This document shows, in pieces, positions 48,201-55,279 of a stretch of DNA of 64,000 nucleotides. The notes under the pieces are model-generated. The model saw nothing but the letters and a program-made list of their open reading frames with translations. It had not been told where the DNA came from and searched no databases. Numbering within the stretch: position 1 is the first letter of the stretch; the number at the start of each line of letters is the position of its first letter. The stretch comes from Apoda limacodes (taxonomy: Eukaryota > Arthropoda > Insecta > Lepidoptera > Limacodidae). The translations under genes were made by a program, and so were the position numbers. Location of the stretch: positions 14,092,001-14,156,000 of the forward strand of contig OX291555.1 in assembly GCA_946406115.1 (NCBI GenBank), in the 5' to 3' direction.

Positions 48201-50945
48201 AACTGGCCAAAAGCATGTCATACACAAATTAACTTCGCATTTTTTAGAATGAGAACTATTAGGGTTATCTAAAAACTTATAAATTCATTTTGTTTAAAAC
48301 AATAAGCATGATGACTACATTTTAATTATAAGTCCGTCATATAGATTTATAAATAATAATAAGAAACTTATTTTTTTTATAATTAAGGAATAAATAATAA
48401 ATATTGGTGGACATTACACACACAGCGCCATCTGGTTTTAAGCTAAGTAAAGCTAGTGTTGATAGGTACATTGTGACGTTACGCCTAGGTACAGTTTACA
48501 GTTAGTTTTTATTTCACGAGTCCCCGCTCCTAAACTGTGATACAATTTATGTATTTTTTTATATTTCGAAATAGCAAAAAATACGTGTCCAATATTTTCT
48601 TACTATATAACTGACGGACCAAACTTTCGACTGCGTAAATAGGTTGATGCTGCGGCGCTTACGAGAAACGCATTAACTAAGGTTTTTAGCGAAATAGAGT
48701 TGTATATATATCTGATATCAGGAGAACGAGATCTACAACTTTCTCTAAGTAACATTTTATGAATTAGGGTCATATAGAATAGAATACCTACAGTGTGCAA
48801 AGAATTCTAGCGCTCTTGCGTTTTGCGTTGGCGGATCGGCAGCCATTTAAGTTTTATGAAGCTCAGAATTTAAGTCAGGATAACACAAATACACATCCGC
48901 ATAATCTGTGAGTAGTAAGATCTAGACTGCACCAATAAAACTTTAGTATGTGATCGAAGATACTTATTAAACGCATAGAGTCGACGTTAGATACTAATTA
49001 TTGTAAGACTGACTTCTTTAATTTAGGTCAAATCTGCGTCGATATAAAGAGATTCGTCGAGATCCTTTACGTTATCACATGAAGGTACAATTGTTCCATC
49101 GAATAAAACGGATGGCAAAGCATTAAAATCAATTTCGGCTAGCTGACGGGTGCTACCGATAATTATCACTGCAAAACGTTTCGACCATTTTTTAATACAA
49201 AATTCTATCGACATTTCTAACAAATAAATGCTATAAAATTTAAATAACTTTTTAGTTTAAGTATTTTTTAGTTCAGTTTTTATTCTCTATATTTAATTAG
49301 TTTCCAGTTTTAATTACTGTTTTTTAGATAATTGTTGGCCCAGGCGTAGCAATTTACGAGGGATCCATGACGTACTTCAAAAAAGAAGATAAATTAGCAG
49401 TTGACACAAGGGACATATCCAGGATTAATGCGTATGTTTATTTTTTATTACGTCAGAAATTTAAATGTCATATTTATTTTGATACTTGATGTTGAATTCG
49501 CAAAACTATCAATCTTCACTATACTCGAAATCAAAATAGATCGACTAACAAAAAAAAAAGAACGGAAGAGTTAGTGGTAGTTAGTAGTTAGTGGGTCTAA
49601 CCCATCGATATGAAAGTTAAACCGCAATAGGCGGAACTACTGCAGCGGAGCGGCGGGGCGTCGCGGACGGAACGAGGAACTTTTTAGTAAACCGCAGTAG
49701 GACTGCAGCGGCGCGATTTTCTCCGCCATTCGATTGGTAATGTTGGAGCAAGATGGAAGAATTTAACTTATTATATTATAATTGTGAATAAAAATCAATT
49801 ATGTAAATAGGTAAACGGGATAGATTAAGTATTGTTTAGCCTGCTAATTTAAAACGGTAAACAAACGTATTCGAGGAGAATATAAAGTAATTTTGTGTTT
49901 CTTAAGCTTACGATACTAACACAATGAATCGGAATAATCAGTCTATTTTTTGTTTAAATAAAGTACATAGTATATAATGTAAAGAGGTTCCGAATTCCTG
50001 ATTAGTTGATTTTTGAAAAAAACCTTTAAAGTTTATAAGTTGTGTTTCTATTGACGCAATGCCAATACATAAATATCTCTAAAAAAATCAGAACCTCAGC
50101 TTGATACCCGAAAATAATATTTGTGTGAATTACCCAAACATTATTTTTCCGCGTAGTGCAGTATGTGACATGCAAATCGTATTACCCATTGAGCCACGGA
50201 GCCGACATATATCTTTAACCAAAAAGTTTTTTTTTTTTTTTAATACGACTAAGGTGGCAAACTAGCACAAGGTCCGCCTGATGGTAGGCGGTCACCGTGG
50301 CCTATGGACGGTTGCACCACCAGAAGTATCACTCGCGCGTTGCCGACCCTTCAAAAATCCAGTACCAGTATCAATACTATGGATTTAATTTCGAAAAAAA
50401 AATATGAACCATTTTCCAACTTCCAACCTCTATTTCAACCTTTTTAGGGATGCATTTTGTATAATCCTTGCTTAGTGGAGCTCACGTTATAAAAGATAGG
50501 AACAGTAGGCATAGGTATAGTATACATTAACATAACCTTAATGGACTTTAAACCCAAGGCGCAACGCAGCGAAAAAGCGAAACGTTTTAGTTATAGGTAT
50601 GTTTACGTGGATAGCTTGATGTGTCGCCTACTGTACTTTCCCATATTTAAATTGTAGAGTTTTTCTTGTTTCCAATCATGCAGTTACTTCTTTTATATAC
50701 AAAAAAAAATTTACCGCACAATAATCTTTTATGACAATCATAATAATCTTTTGTTTCTTGATGTAAAAGGAGTTAATTGACTAGAAATATATTTATTAAC
50801 ATAATCGGAATATGTGCAGTCAAGTGTGTTTAATATTTTTATTTATGTATAAATTATACTTTTTGTTAACAGTTACCGAAATGAGCCAAAGTGCATAAGT
50901 GCAACGGAGCCACACCTACAGCAATATTGCTTTTGCAGAAATTGA
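21084..50945 (+). CDS. Gene B: complete DUF229 sulfatase-like type II membrane protein, 13 coding exons
   Basis: Join 21084-21217, 22011-22164, 23901-24097, 27387-27587, 28748-28897, 32072-32182, 33582-33666, 36419-36594, 38376-38628, 40252-40403, 41194-41305, 49328-49431, 50873-50945. Total 1902 bp, 633 aa, with all phases consistent. Residues 1-13 are basic and about 14-32 hydrophobic (QIFLFLLLSTIMTTAYYW), predicting a signal anchor with a lumenal or extracellular C-terminus. DUF229 landmarks in order: GCNIPQLDPF (exon 2), LDWVSC (about 90-95), NVVMLLFDSTSHS (193-205, putative metal/nucleophile segment, D200-S203), NIVGDGTIAALLPLLTG, YFEDGSTFTY (from 284), SHD (362-364), VMGDHG (396-401, metal-type Asp-His), GKLEERLP (413-420), LTTPYDIHSTILD, EPHWCTC (500-506), then a Cys-rich C-terminus. 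The family's substrate is unknown; the fold suggests hydrolysis of a sulfate or phosphate ester. A likely ATTAAA poly(A) signal is at 50975-50980. Confidence 0.9.
22011..22164 (+). CDS. Gene B exon 2
   Basis: It encodes YMNQKLQESLKEDKG, GCNIPQLDPF and IVCRGLDWVSCY. A strong donor (gtgagt at 22165) is preferred over a weaker GT 12 bases earlier, because it restores the family's DWV-x-C segment. Both keep phase 0. Confidence 0.85.
22340..22430 (+). repeat. Dispersed repeat, second copy of the 20780 type
   Basis: ggcttcacatacttcttttg … gcaagtttcttcacgatgat … ttaccaaaaccagtggtgta. Confidence 0.5.
22443..22857 (-). pseudogene. Retroelement ORF fragment (GLGxR…LPAFLAS type)
   Basis: The minus frame 22843-22454 encodes QIGLGALGIRKTSNIALPAF, then LASIHSTCDLAGNIL and KIQRAWETLASATTQRFLLD. 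This resembles the region after the reverse transcriptase in an invertebrate retroelement group; clade not determined. The right part (22760-22857) is repeated in inverse orientation at 23299-23394. Confidence 0.5.
23281..23297 (+). repeat. Poly(C) run of 17
   Basis: An uninterrupted C run, rare in AT-rich sequence, directly before the inverted copy at 23299-23394. Confidence 0.95.
23299..23394 (+). repeat. Inverted copy of 22760-22857
   Basis: gaggaactgcggctcaaaat and ctacatcgatttgcggtttt are exact reverse complements of the left copy; the loop is about 440 bp. Confidence 0.8.
23901..24097 (+). CDS. Gene B exon 3
   Basis: Acceptor ttttttcag, donor gtacgt. It encodes MSECRVKETVLRTVDDIKC, YRDIYHRGDRKSAVYAPE and YVLQRSDHARVKCMG, the N-terminal Cys-rich region of the family. 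The internal ATG at its start is in frame but is not the initiator. Confidence 0.85.
25201..27175 (-). pseudogene. Non-LTR retrotransposon with RT and RNase H (I/R1-like), truncated and broken
   Basis: On the minus strand from right to left: FIDIEGAFDKTKF (RT block with catalytic Asp), GCPQGGVLSPLLWNIVVDD, VRYADDITILIKG (YADD catalytic box near 26815), then a reading break. Next comes RNase H starting VRIYTDGSKTESGTGAGVF with FQAECVGITRA, then WIRGHSGSLG. It ends with a C-terminal Cys/His knuckle, LCRGCMEAEETPSHVVLHC. RT followed by RNase H is typical of the I/R1/LOA groups. The 5' endonuclease half is missing and at least four frameshifts or stops are present. It lies antisense within intron 3 of gene B. 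Confidence 0.8.
27387..27587 (+). CDS. Gene B exon 4 (first active-site segment)
   Basis: Acceptor tgttttag at 27381-27386 fits the phase left by exon 3; donor gtaaga. It encodes GHKEFWTGYVAGFRTDV, FGFNVVMLLFDSTSHSGF and IRRMPKSYKVL. D-S-x-S plus F-I-R-x-x-P is the DUF229 signature; the usual Arg after D-S-x-S is His204 here. Confidence 0.88.
27930..28290 (+). mobile_element. LINE 3' end (family 1), internal deletions
   Basis: ctttagaaccgaaatggtcg to ggtggtattaaaaaaaaac, then a further 150 bases shared with 1515-1655. It lies in intron 4 of gene B. Confidence 0.65.
28610..28690 (-). repeat. Possible SINE head
   Basis: The reverse strand has ggttcgatttcagacagg, similar to a B box with the usual SINE continuation. 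Weak. Confidence 0.3.
28748..28897 (+). CDS. Gene B exon 5
   Basis: Acceptor ttttcag, donor gtacgt. It encodes YNIVGDGTIAALLPLLTG, a highly conserved family block, then WKNQYSLDFMPFLFFKLRDD. Confidence 0.9.
28985..29065 (+). repeat. Dispersed repeat with 'gcgccatctg' core, copy 2
   Basis: acacacagcgccatctgctc followed by agactaagcaaagcttgtac; see 9875 and 48400. Confidence 0.45.
29125..30320 (+). pseudogene. LINE family 1 copy, internally deleted
   Basis: It is collinear with 42090-43965 but lacks most of the RT fingers and palm. The segment around 29390 retains IHFYADDSAE (the YADD box), followed by broken frames ending VFYRLYTYLVDYVLRDF. The tail includes ttaccatcagggggaccg and an A-run at 30313. 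Confidence 0.75.
30335..30440 (-). repeat. SINE with B box
   Basis: The reverse strand carries ggttcaatccatgtacagga and then caaacatttatgtgaata, the same layout as at 57940-58010. Confidence 0.45.
30935..31200 (+). repeat. Dispersed repeat, related to 33755-34030
   Basis: Shared sequence from atcaactagtagcgggaaca to cttaacgcctataaagcaaa, both inside gene B introns (5 and 7). Confidence 0.5.
31612..31972. repeat. Palindromic MITE family P, copy 2
   Basis: gcagtgactacataactggc at the left, ggagctagttaggtaggtac at the right. Central hairpin cttctgctagaaacggccac. Confidence 0.7.
32072..32182 (+). CDS. Gene B exon 6
   Basis: Acceptor ttctttag, donor gtatgg. It encodes YRTAYFEDGSTFTYRMNGF and KNQPADHYVM, the family ED and GF-x-x-x-P-x-D-H-Y motifs. 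Confidence 0.9.
32939..33019. repeat. 24-bp inverted repeat with 33-bp spacer
   Basis: aatgtcactgccaagataaa…ag and its inverted copy ct…tttatcttggcaatgacatt differ at one position. It could form a strong hairpin. Confidence 0.7.
33140..33450 (+). repeat. Diverged minisatellite, about 40-bp unit, about 8 copies
   Basis: Units resemble tatgagttgcaactgtagtc followed by tcctgagggcctttca. Copies differ from one another at several positions. It ends about 130 bp upstream of gene B exon 7. Confidence 0.8.
33582..33666 (+). CDS. Gene B exon 7
   Basis: Donor gtcagt. It encodes CRYPCKGDQCYCVGDTARF and LLLNITDQ. Two in-frame acceptors lie six bases apart (AG before 33582 or before 33588); using the second drops Cys-Arg. 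An imperfect minisatellite ends about 130 bp upstream. Confidence 0.85.
33755..34030 (+). repeat. Dispersed repeat with perfect 14-bp hairpin at its end
   Basis: It matches 30935-31200. The end holds aacgaccataaagc (33993-34006) and gctttatggtcgtt (34017-34030), a perfect stem with a 10-base loop. Confidence 0.6.
34284..34460. repeat. MITE with GGCGGAGTTAG termini
   Basis: ggcggagttag and ctaactccgcc are exact inverted ends, 177 bp. An abundant lepidopteran type. Confidence 0.6.
34553..34578 (+). repeat. (TAGG)n microsatellite
   Basis: ataggtaggtaggtaggtaa, short tetranucleotide run. Confidence 0.85.
35057..35116. repeat. Perfect 16-bp stem hairpin
   Basis: cgcgggacgttgtggc and gccacaacgtcccgcg flank a 28-base loop in a GC-rich patch; probably a terminus or MITE relic. 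Confidence 0.75.
35540..35966. repeat. MITE flanked by TTAA
   Basis: Inverted ends gaggcagtactac and gtagtactgcctc lie directly inside TTAA on both sides, the target signature of piggyBac-type transposition. 0.43 kb, non-coding. Confidence 0.6.
36419..36594 (+). CDS. Gene B exon 8 (second metal-binding segment)
   Basis: 176 bp, the same length as in gene C. Acceptor tttttccag, donor gttacg. It encodes LDGKKFSLTFIADISHDNF, ITTSDDDVAEFLHN and LMIVMGDHGC. SHD and GDHG are the alkaline-phosphatase-superfamily metal-type motifs. Confidence 0.92.
36857..37937. repeat. 1.1-kb non-autonomous element with CAGTGGCGTAGC ends
   Basis: Exact 12-bp inverted ends cagtggcgtagc and gctacgccactg, hAT-like in form. 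The interior has no transposase frame. The flanking 8 bases do not match, so the class is uncertain. It lies in intron 8 of gene B. Confidence 0.6.
37971..37995. repeat. (TA)n microsatellite
   Basis: Uninterrupted TA dinucleotides in intron 8 of gene B. Confidence 0.9.
38376..38628 (+). CDS. Gene B exon 9
   Basis: 253 bp, the same length as in gene C. Acceptor ttttgtag, donor gtgagg. It encodes GKLEERLPFMAITLP, ALEHNRDVLTTPYDIHSTIL and GADLTRGLTLLEP. A 74-base tract here is identical to gene C. Confidence 0.93.
38720..39080 (+). repeat. Dispersed repeat shared with 63010-63310
   Basis: Shared tcaagtagctttagtgttgc, gtgtcggtaaaaataatagt, gccaatagatgtc and gaaaatcgttggagccgttt. It has an internal duplication of the agctttagtgtt unit and ends in a TA/ATAC microsatellite. 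Confidence 0.65.
39630..40110. repeat. Palindromic MITE family P, copy 3 (composite of two partial copies)
   Basis: aacaaagagaaataaaaaaa with ggcggcggcgttagttag, then a second copy with gcgtttttagtagaaacgct and tttgtacaaagagg. Two partial copies appear joined at about 39895. Confidence 0.55.
40252..40403 (+). CDS. Gene B exon 10 (HWCxC motif)
   Basis: Acceptor aatttcag, donor gtacct; 152 bp in both B and C. It encodes IPKTRSCSEAGVEPHWCTC and LYYRTAKALLDHINMLTESF. This exon is needed to make the phases of its neighbours agree. Confidence 0.88.
40830..41060 (+). repeat. Dispersed repeat (common lepidopteran tail type)
   Basis: gccagcggctccgcccaaaa, then gtagcctatatcttccttcc and aagcagatcagttggttgct. 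Confidence 0.45.
41194..41305 (+). CDS. Gene B exon 11
   Basis: Acceptor atttttag, donor gttcgt. It encodes HKCIERTLTSIEWVMKLEHN and a short variable tail. It is the shortest of the three paralogous versions. Confidence 0.88.
41655..43970 (+). pseudogene. LINE family 1 (jockey/CR1-like), longest copy, broken
   Basis: 2.3 kb in order: the C-terminal end of an AP endonuclease (STLLDLLQTTRPDGYSV with SDHCLV), linker, then reverse transcriptase. RT blocks are KSSGPDGIPAVMLKQCAPEL, NYRPIANTSLLSKVMERVIN, YGFRHGRSTGDLLVYLTQRW, SLDIAKTFDRVCHRGLLSK, AGVPQGFVLSPTLFLLH and IHFYADDNTGDAYYTG. Then come the C-terminal end (CVFYRLYNGMCSEELFKMMP) and a tail ending at an A-run near 43960-43970. Several frameshifts and premature stops make it inactive; the 5' part is absent. 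It lies sense within intron 11 of gene B. The clade is by resemblance only. Confidence 0.85.
44230..44465 (+). repeat. Dispersed repeat (common lepidopteran tail type)
   Basis: tttgccagcggctcctttag … aattcggttatgggcgtgga … ataatattagtagga. Confidence 0.5.
45079..46787 (-). pseudogene. piggyBac-family transposase, inactivated
   Basis: Minus-strand frames in order: 46787-46113 (N-terminal region and start of the DDE core: LDYFYRFFTEDLFDIITTHT, MGIIVLPSYKDYWQ, KRFKQIRRFLHL). Then a stop, then INEMFITYKGKK and NPNKPCKWGFKNLVRA, where the first catalytic Asp of the usual DExM motif is Asn. Then VYFDNCFTS retains the second Asp, SYDNTYPVKNIKRF follows, and GVDLADMLIALYR carries the third. The end is a Cys-rich module (YHWPQITGYQRCKYCKAG, then a Cys). 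At least two stops and a frameshift are present. The first codons overlap a dispersed repeat. No terminal inverted repeats with TTAA found. It lies antisense in intron 11 of gene B. Confidence 0.85.
46765..47235 (-). repeat. Dispersed repeat, inverted copy of 17531-18050
   Basis: Read on the minus strand it runs from cccttccccctcatgactgc through aaaggggaacaattctgt to ctattagtctttgcgtgatg, where it meets the piggyBac frame. Confidence 0.7.
47240..48400. other. Intron 11 sequence of gene B, few features
   Basis: It contains a fragment of a common repeat (47280-47420), a GA-rich run (47535-47575) and a reversed repeat fragment near 47585-47680. I recognise nothing in the remainder. Confidence 0.4.
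48400..48485 (+). repeat. Dispersed repeat with 'gcgccatctgg' core, copy 3
   Basis: cacacacagcgccatctggt then ctaagtaaagctagtgttga. Confidence 0.45.
49023..49260 (-). mobile_element. LINE family 2 fragment
   Basis: The minus strand encodes VIIIGSTRQLAEIDFNALPS and VLFDGTIVPSCDNVKDL, collinear with 16470-16580. It ends about 70 bp before gene B exon 12. Confidence 0.55.
49328..49431 (+). CDS. Gene B exon 12
   Basis: 104 bp. Acceptor gttttttag, donor gtatgt. It encodes IIVGPGVAIYEGSMTYF and AVDTRDISRINA. It is separated from exon 11 by an 8-kb intron filled with a LINE and a piggyBac remnant. Confidence 0.88.
50120..50220 (-). repeat. Possible tRNA-derived SINE head
   Basis: The reverse strand has gtggctcaatgggtaatac, a good A-box context, but no B box follows at the right distance. 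Confidence 0.3.
50228..50380 (-). mobile_element. LINE 3' end (family 1) fragment
   Basis: T-run, then actaaggtggcaaactagca and gcctgatggtaggcggtcac. It lies in the last intron of gene B. Confidence 0.7.
50873..50945 (+). CDS. Gene B terminal exon 13
   Basis: Acceptor tgttaacag. It encodes YRNEPKCISATEPHLQQYCF and then CRN and TGA (50943-50945). Confidence 0.88.
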
Positions 50946-50974
50946 CTGTCTTCCAACCAAATTAGTGTGTATTA

Positions 50975-50980
50975 ATTAAA
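50975..50980 (+). promoter_or_regulatory. Candidate poly(A) signal of gene B
   Basis: ATTAAA, the commonest variant hexamer, lies 30 bases after the gene B stop codon. Nothing else marks the transcript end. Confidence 0.35.
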
Positions 50981-51478
50981 TTTTAGGGGAAATAAGACAT
51001 TTATGCTTTATAGGTATACCAAGGTGGGGGAGGGAACTACTCTTAACAAATTTATCGATAAAGAGAGGTATAAAGTTTATACCGTATCGAGGTATTAACT
51101 TATAGGTAAACCTCTAGGTTACTCAATGACTGGTAAAATAAATGTTTATATTTAATAACTAGGTACTGTCCCGATTTTGAAACCAAAATCCAGATTTTTT
51201 TACCTTTTGCCCCGAAAGGTCTATTAGACTTGGCAACACTAACACTCATAGCTCTTCTGGTTGGTTTCTTTACGCGAGTATCCGGCCAGACATCTCGCAG
51301 GTGTAGTACTGTTGCCAAATAAGAGATTGTATATTATTTATATATACGGTACTCAGTATTATTCGAGTAGGTATAGGTGACAGCAGGGGCTGATCTAACT
51401 TTTTAACCGTTCCGGACTAAAATATTATTTGCAGTCCTTTACAATGACACCTTCAAAATACATAATGCTGCAATTTTT

Positions 51479-52598
51479 GGTGTCGGTCTCGTGTCTCCTG
51501 GGGGAGACATCAGGATTTTAAAAGTACTGTTGTCTCCCCTAAGCTGGGGAGACAACGGAACTTGCTTTCTTATACTATTTTAGGGACTCGTATCCCCCCT
51601 GTCTTATTCATATTTTTACCAACTTTAAAAAAGGAGGAAGTTCGCGAATGGTCTGTAGGTACCCATATAAGAGATATTATTAATCAAAACTAATAATTAA
51701 CCGAATTTAAACAAGGAGGAAATTTGCGATCGAACTATTAGTCGTAGACTAGTAGTTTCTTCACAGCAATGATAGGTGTCATAAGATCTTTATTTCGGAT
51801 GATAGCTATCAAACTAGAAAGAACTATTATCCAGATAAATATATCCGTAACTATTAAGAGTAGACTAATAGTTTCTCCACAGAAATGATACGTCTCTTTA
51901 AGATCGACTCGTGAGTGATGCCCCTGGTGTTACAAGCGTCCATAGGCTACGGTGACCGCTTACCATCAGGCGGACCGTAAGCTAGTTCGCCACCTTTGTG
52001 GCACAAAAAAAAATCGGATGACAGCTGTCAAACTAGAAAGGTTTTGGATGACAACTGTCATCCGAAATGAAGATCTTGATGAGATCTATCACTTTTGTAA
52101 AATAACTACACGTGTAAAATAAACAGTTTAAAAAAAAAAAAAATTTAAATAAAATAGTAGGAAGTAATTTTTTTATTTAAAGTAGTCTTTTCTTTTGCGG
52201 TTCAAACTATCTCCGTATTAAATTCATCACAATTGGTCCAACCGTAAAAATTTACAGATTGAAAGACAGACAGACACCGATACTTTCGAATTTATGATAT
52301 TAGTATTACTATAGATGTATGGGTACAGACCAATCGCAAATTTCCTCTTTTTTTAAAGTTGGTTAATTTTTAGTTTTGATTAATAATATCTCTTATATGT
52401 GTACCTACAGACCATTCGCGAATTTCCTCCTTTTTTAAAGTTGGTAAAAATATGAATATGACAGGGGGGATACGAGTCCCTAAAATAGTATTAGAAAGCA
52501 AGTTTCGTTGTCCCCCCAGCCTAGGGGAGACAACAGTACTTTTAAAATCCTGATGTCTCCCCCAGGGGAACCATCAGGGGGGACACGAGACCGACACC
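51479..52598. mobile_element. Foldback element F1 with about 255-bp inverted arms
   Basis: Left arm 51479-51731 starts ggtgtcggtctcgtgtctcc; right arm 52331-52598 ends acacgagaccgacacc. The arms are near-identical inverted copies including gggagacaacggaacttgct, aaaggaggaagttcgcgaat and taagagatattattaatcaa. The interior (51732-52330) holds two partial copies of the 104-bp unit seen in F2, a LINE fragment, and a common repeat tail. No transposase. It starts about 530 bp after the stop of gene B. Confidence 0.8.
51908..52012 (+). mobile_element. LINE 3' end (family 1) nested in F1
   Basis: gtgagtgatgcccctggtgt … ggtgaccgcttaccatcagg … A-run. It interrupts a copy of the 104-bp unit, so it inserted after F1 formed. 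Confidence 0.75.
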
Positions 52599-53278
52599 CA
52601 ATTTTTACCTTTGCGAAGACAGCCAGACATTTTTTAAATAAAAAACTCAATACTATTGCGGTACCTACGACACAATTTACAACTGAAACTAAAACAAATA
52701 CTTTTTTGCCGCTCTCAATTTTGCCGCTCTGGGAATTGCCTTTCCCAGAGCGGCGCTTGTCACCTTTTACATATAAAGCTTTAGATAGAAGAAAATAGCG
52801 GATATATTCTGTGGACATTAAAATTAAATTGTACATAATTTATAGGTATATTAATTATGGATTAAATATTATTTCTCTTTTAAAATTTATATTTATTTTA
52901 ATTTTGACACCCAAATCATATTCCAACCACTGTCCCCATCTGACCTTGCTAGTTCCCTGTATTATTTTTCCGGTCCCATATTTTACCACTAAGAGCTCTA
53001 AAATCTGATGACTTATGATTTACAGTAAAAAGCCACCTTAGCCTAGATAGTCATTCGGGTTAAGTTTACGCACTTTGGTAAATAATGGCTAACCATGTAT
53101 AAGAATTAGGAATATTAACACTAAACACACGGCTCTCGGATAAAACAATTATAAGCAAAAAACATAAATATTTATCGGCGACGATGCATTATGAATACAT
53201 ATTATGTGTACAATATCTGAAATGTTGAAAATCTGGCAGGTTCTGGCGACTTGATATTTTTAAATGGCTTATCTTGAA

Positions 53279-54372
53279 TTGGGTCAACGAGGACAACCTA
53301 TTCCTCGTGGTACCAGTGACTTATATTTTCAAATTATATACCCCTGTATTACCTTTAGTACATTGCATCTTTTTTTTTAGTATTTCATATTGATGTGCTA
53401 ATGCATTTCAGGTGACTTCAAATGTTCAAATCTGACGATAATTAGTCTTTCATTTTTATCTCCAAAAATATTGATCTTAGACTAGTCGTTTCTTTACCAA
53501 AATGATAGATCTCGTCAAGATCTTTATTTCGGATGACAGCTGTCAAAATATAAAGGGGTATATCTCCGAAACTATTGATTGCAGACTGGTCGTTTCTTTA
53601 CCAAAGTTGATAGATCTCTTCAAGATCTTTATTTCAGATGACAGCTGTCAAAATATAAAGGGCTATATCTCTGAAACTATTGATTGTAGACTAGTCGTTT
53701 CTTTACCAAAGTGATAGATTTCGTCAAGATCTTTATTTCAGATGACAGCTGTCAAACTAGAAAGGGCTATATCTCTGAAACTATTGATTGTAGACTAGTC
53801 GTTTCTTTACCAAAGTTATAGATCTCGTCAAGATCTTTATTTCAGATGACAGCTGTCAAACTAGAAAGGGCTATATCTCTGAAACTATCGATTGTAGACT
53901 AGTCATTTCCTTACCAAAGTGATAGATCTCGTCAAGATCTTTATTTTCAATGACAGCTGTCAAACTAAAAAGGGCTAAATCTCTGAAACAATTGATTGTA
54001 GACTAGTCGTTTTATTACCAAAGTGATAGATCTCGTCAAGATCTCTATTTCAGATGACAGCTGTCAAACTAGAAAGGGCTATATCTCTCAAACTATTGAT
54101 TGTAGACTAGTCGTTTCATCTATTTAAGATGGCAAAAGAAGGACGGAAAAACATAAAGAAACATGTATTTCTATGCTATTTGTTACAAAACACTAATAAT
54201 TGTCATATTTAATAAATATGTCGATTAAATATTGAAGTCACTTAAAATACGATTAGCACATCACTATTCAAGACGTAGATAAAATAGAAAATAAATAGAA
54301 TATACAGGGGGTGTATAATATGAAAGTAGACGCCACTGGTACCACGAGGAATAGGTTGTCCTCGTGGACCCA
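53279..54372. mobile_element. Foldback element F2 enclosing a minisatellite
   Basis: Outer ends ttgggtcaacgaggacaacc … and … ggttgtcctcgtggaccca are inverted copies, and the inversion continues inward (cctcgtggtaccagtg; gatgtgctaatgcatttcag) for about 140-160 bp per side. The centre is the 104-bp array at 53470-54118. No coding capacity. Confidence 0.75.
53470..54118 (+). repeat. 104-bp minisatellite, six copies
   Basis: The palindrome gacagctgtc recurs at 53535, 53640, 53744, 53848, 53952 and 54056, a spacing of 104-105 bases. Each unit also has tagatctcgtcaagatcttt and tgattgtagactagtcgttt. Confidence 0.93.
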
Positions 54373-54767
54373 TTAATGGGTCAATACAATGGGTCCACGA
54401 GGAAACGCCGAAAAAAACTACACTAATAAATTTTAAAAAATTGGTAATCCCTTTTAAAGAACATTAAAGTAAATTTCCTGATTAATACGATTTATATCAT
54501 AATTTATAAATCTAGAACTTGTACAGTCTGTTCCACTAGATGTCACTAAGATTATTATTTAAGTATAGATTATTATTTAATTATAGATTTGCTTTTTTCA
54601 GTTTCAGTTTTTTTGGAGCGGTAACTTGGTGCTTGCAATTAGAATATACGATTATGCAGGCGTCGTCTTCCCCATAATAACTGAAAATAAAAAAAATATT
54701 ATACGTACTTATGTATTTCAATTTGATATTGACAAAGGAAAGGTAATATGATTTTTCATTGCAGGCA

Positions 54768-55140
54768 ACTTTTTGGAAGTGAAAACTTCTTTAGCGGCGC
54801 TGTGCACTTTTTTTGTGATGGGTAAAAACTGTTAAACTTGCGTCAGGTCACGTGTCCTGATCGAAAAATCGTAAGATGTCACTCGCGTTAGGACACGTGA
54901 CCTTTATTTACATTAGGTTAGTTTTTATTTTTAGTATATGGTGATTATGAGTATTACAGGGAGGTTGGATATGGGATTTTAATTCTATGACAGATTGAGC
55001 TGTCAAATATACAACGTCAAAATAGTAAATAAACAAAAGTTATTATTTTTAATAAATAAATATGGATAAGAAGTGATGGGAAGTAAATAGCGAGTATGTT
55101 TTCACTTCTGCCGGCACTCCCGGAGTGCAACCCGTTGTTT
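54768..55140 (-). repeat. Non-autonomous element X, copy 2
   Basis: Inverted relative to 3898-4310: gaagtgaaaacttctttagc at the left and tgccggcactcccggagtgc at the right. It lies about 60 bp downstream of gene C's stop, so probably inside its 3' UTR. Confidence 0.65.
54903..54908 (-). promoter_or_regulatory. Candidate poly(A) signal of gene C, inside a repeat
   Basis: TTTATT on the plus strand reads AATAAA on gene C's strand, about 290 bases after its stop. It lies inside the dispersed element at 54768-55140. I noticed no AATAAA closer to the stop. Confidence 0.3.
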
Positions 55141-55197
55141 TTTTACTGAGAATTAATGACGTTTCAAGAAATTGTACCTATAATGCGAATGAGAGTT

Positions 55198-55279
55198 CTA
55201 TACCAGAAGGTTCTTGCAGAAACAGAACATATTGAGGTGTGGGTGTGTTCCGCTTATACAACTAGACTCGTCTCCATAA
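55198..55279 (-). CDS. Gene C terminal exon
   Basis: It encodes YGDESSCISGTHPHLNMFCF and CKNLLV, then TAG. Acceptor ttttcag. It is 9 bases longer than in A and B, giving a slightly extended C-terminus. Confidence 0.85.

Noticed and set aside
53502..53714. 70-codon open frame inside the 104-bp array
   Set aside because: It exists only because the first two units are 105 bases apart; it is tandem repeat sequence with stops in later units.
53470..54118. CRISPR-like array
   Set aside because: Units are contiguous tandem copies without unique spacers, in a eukaryotic genome.
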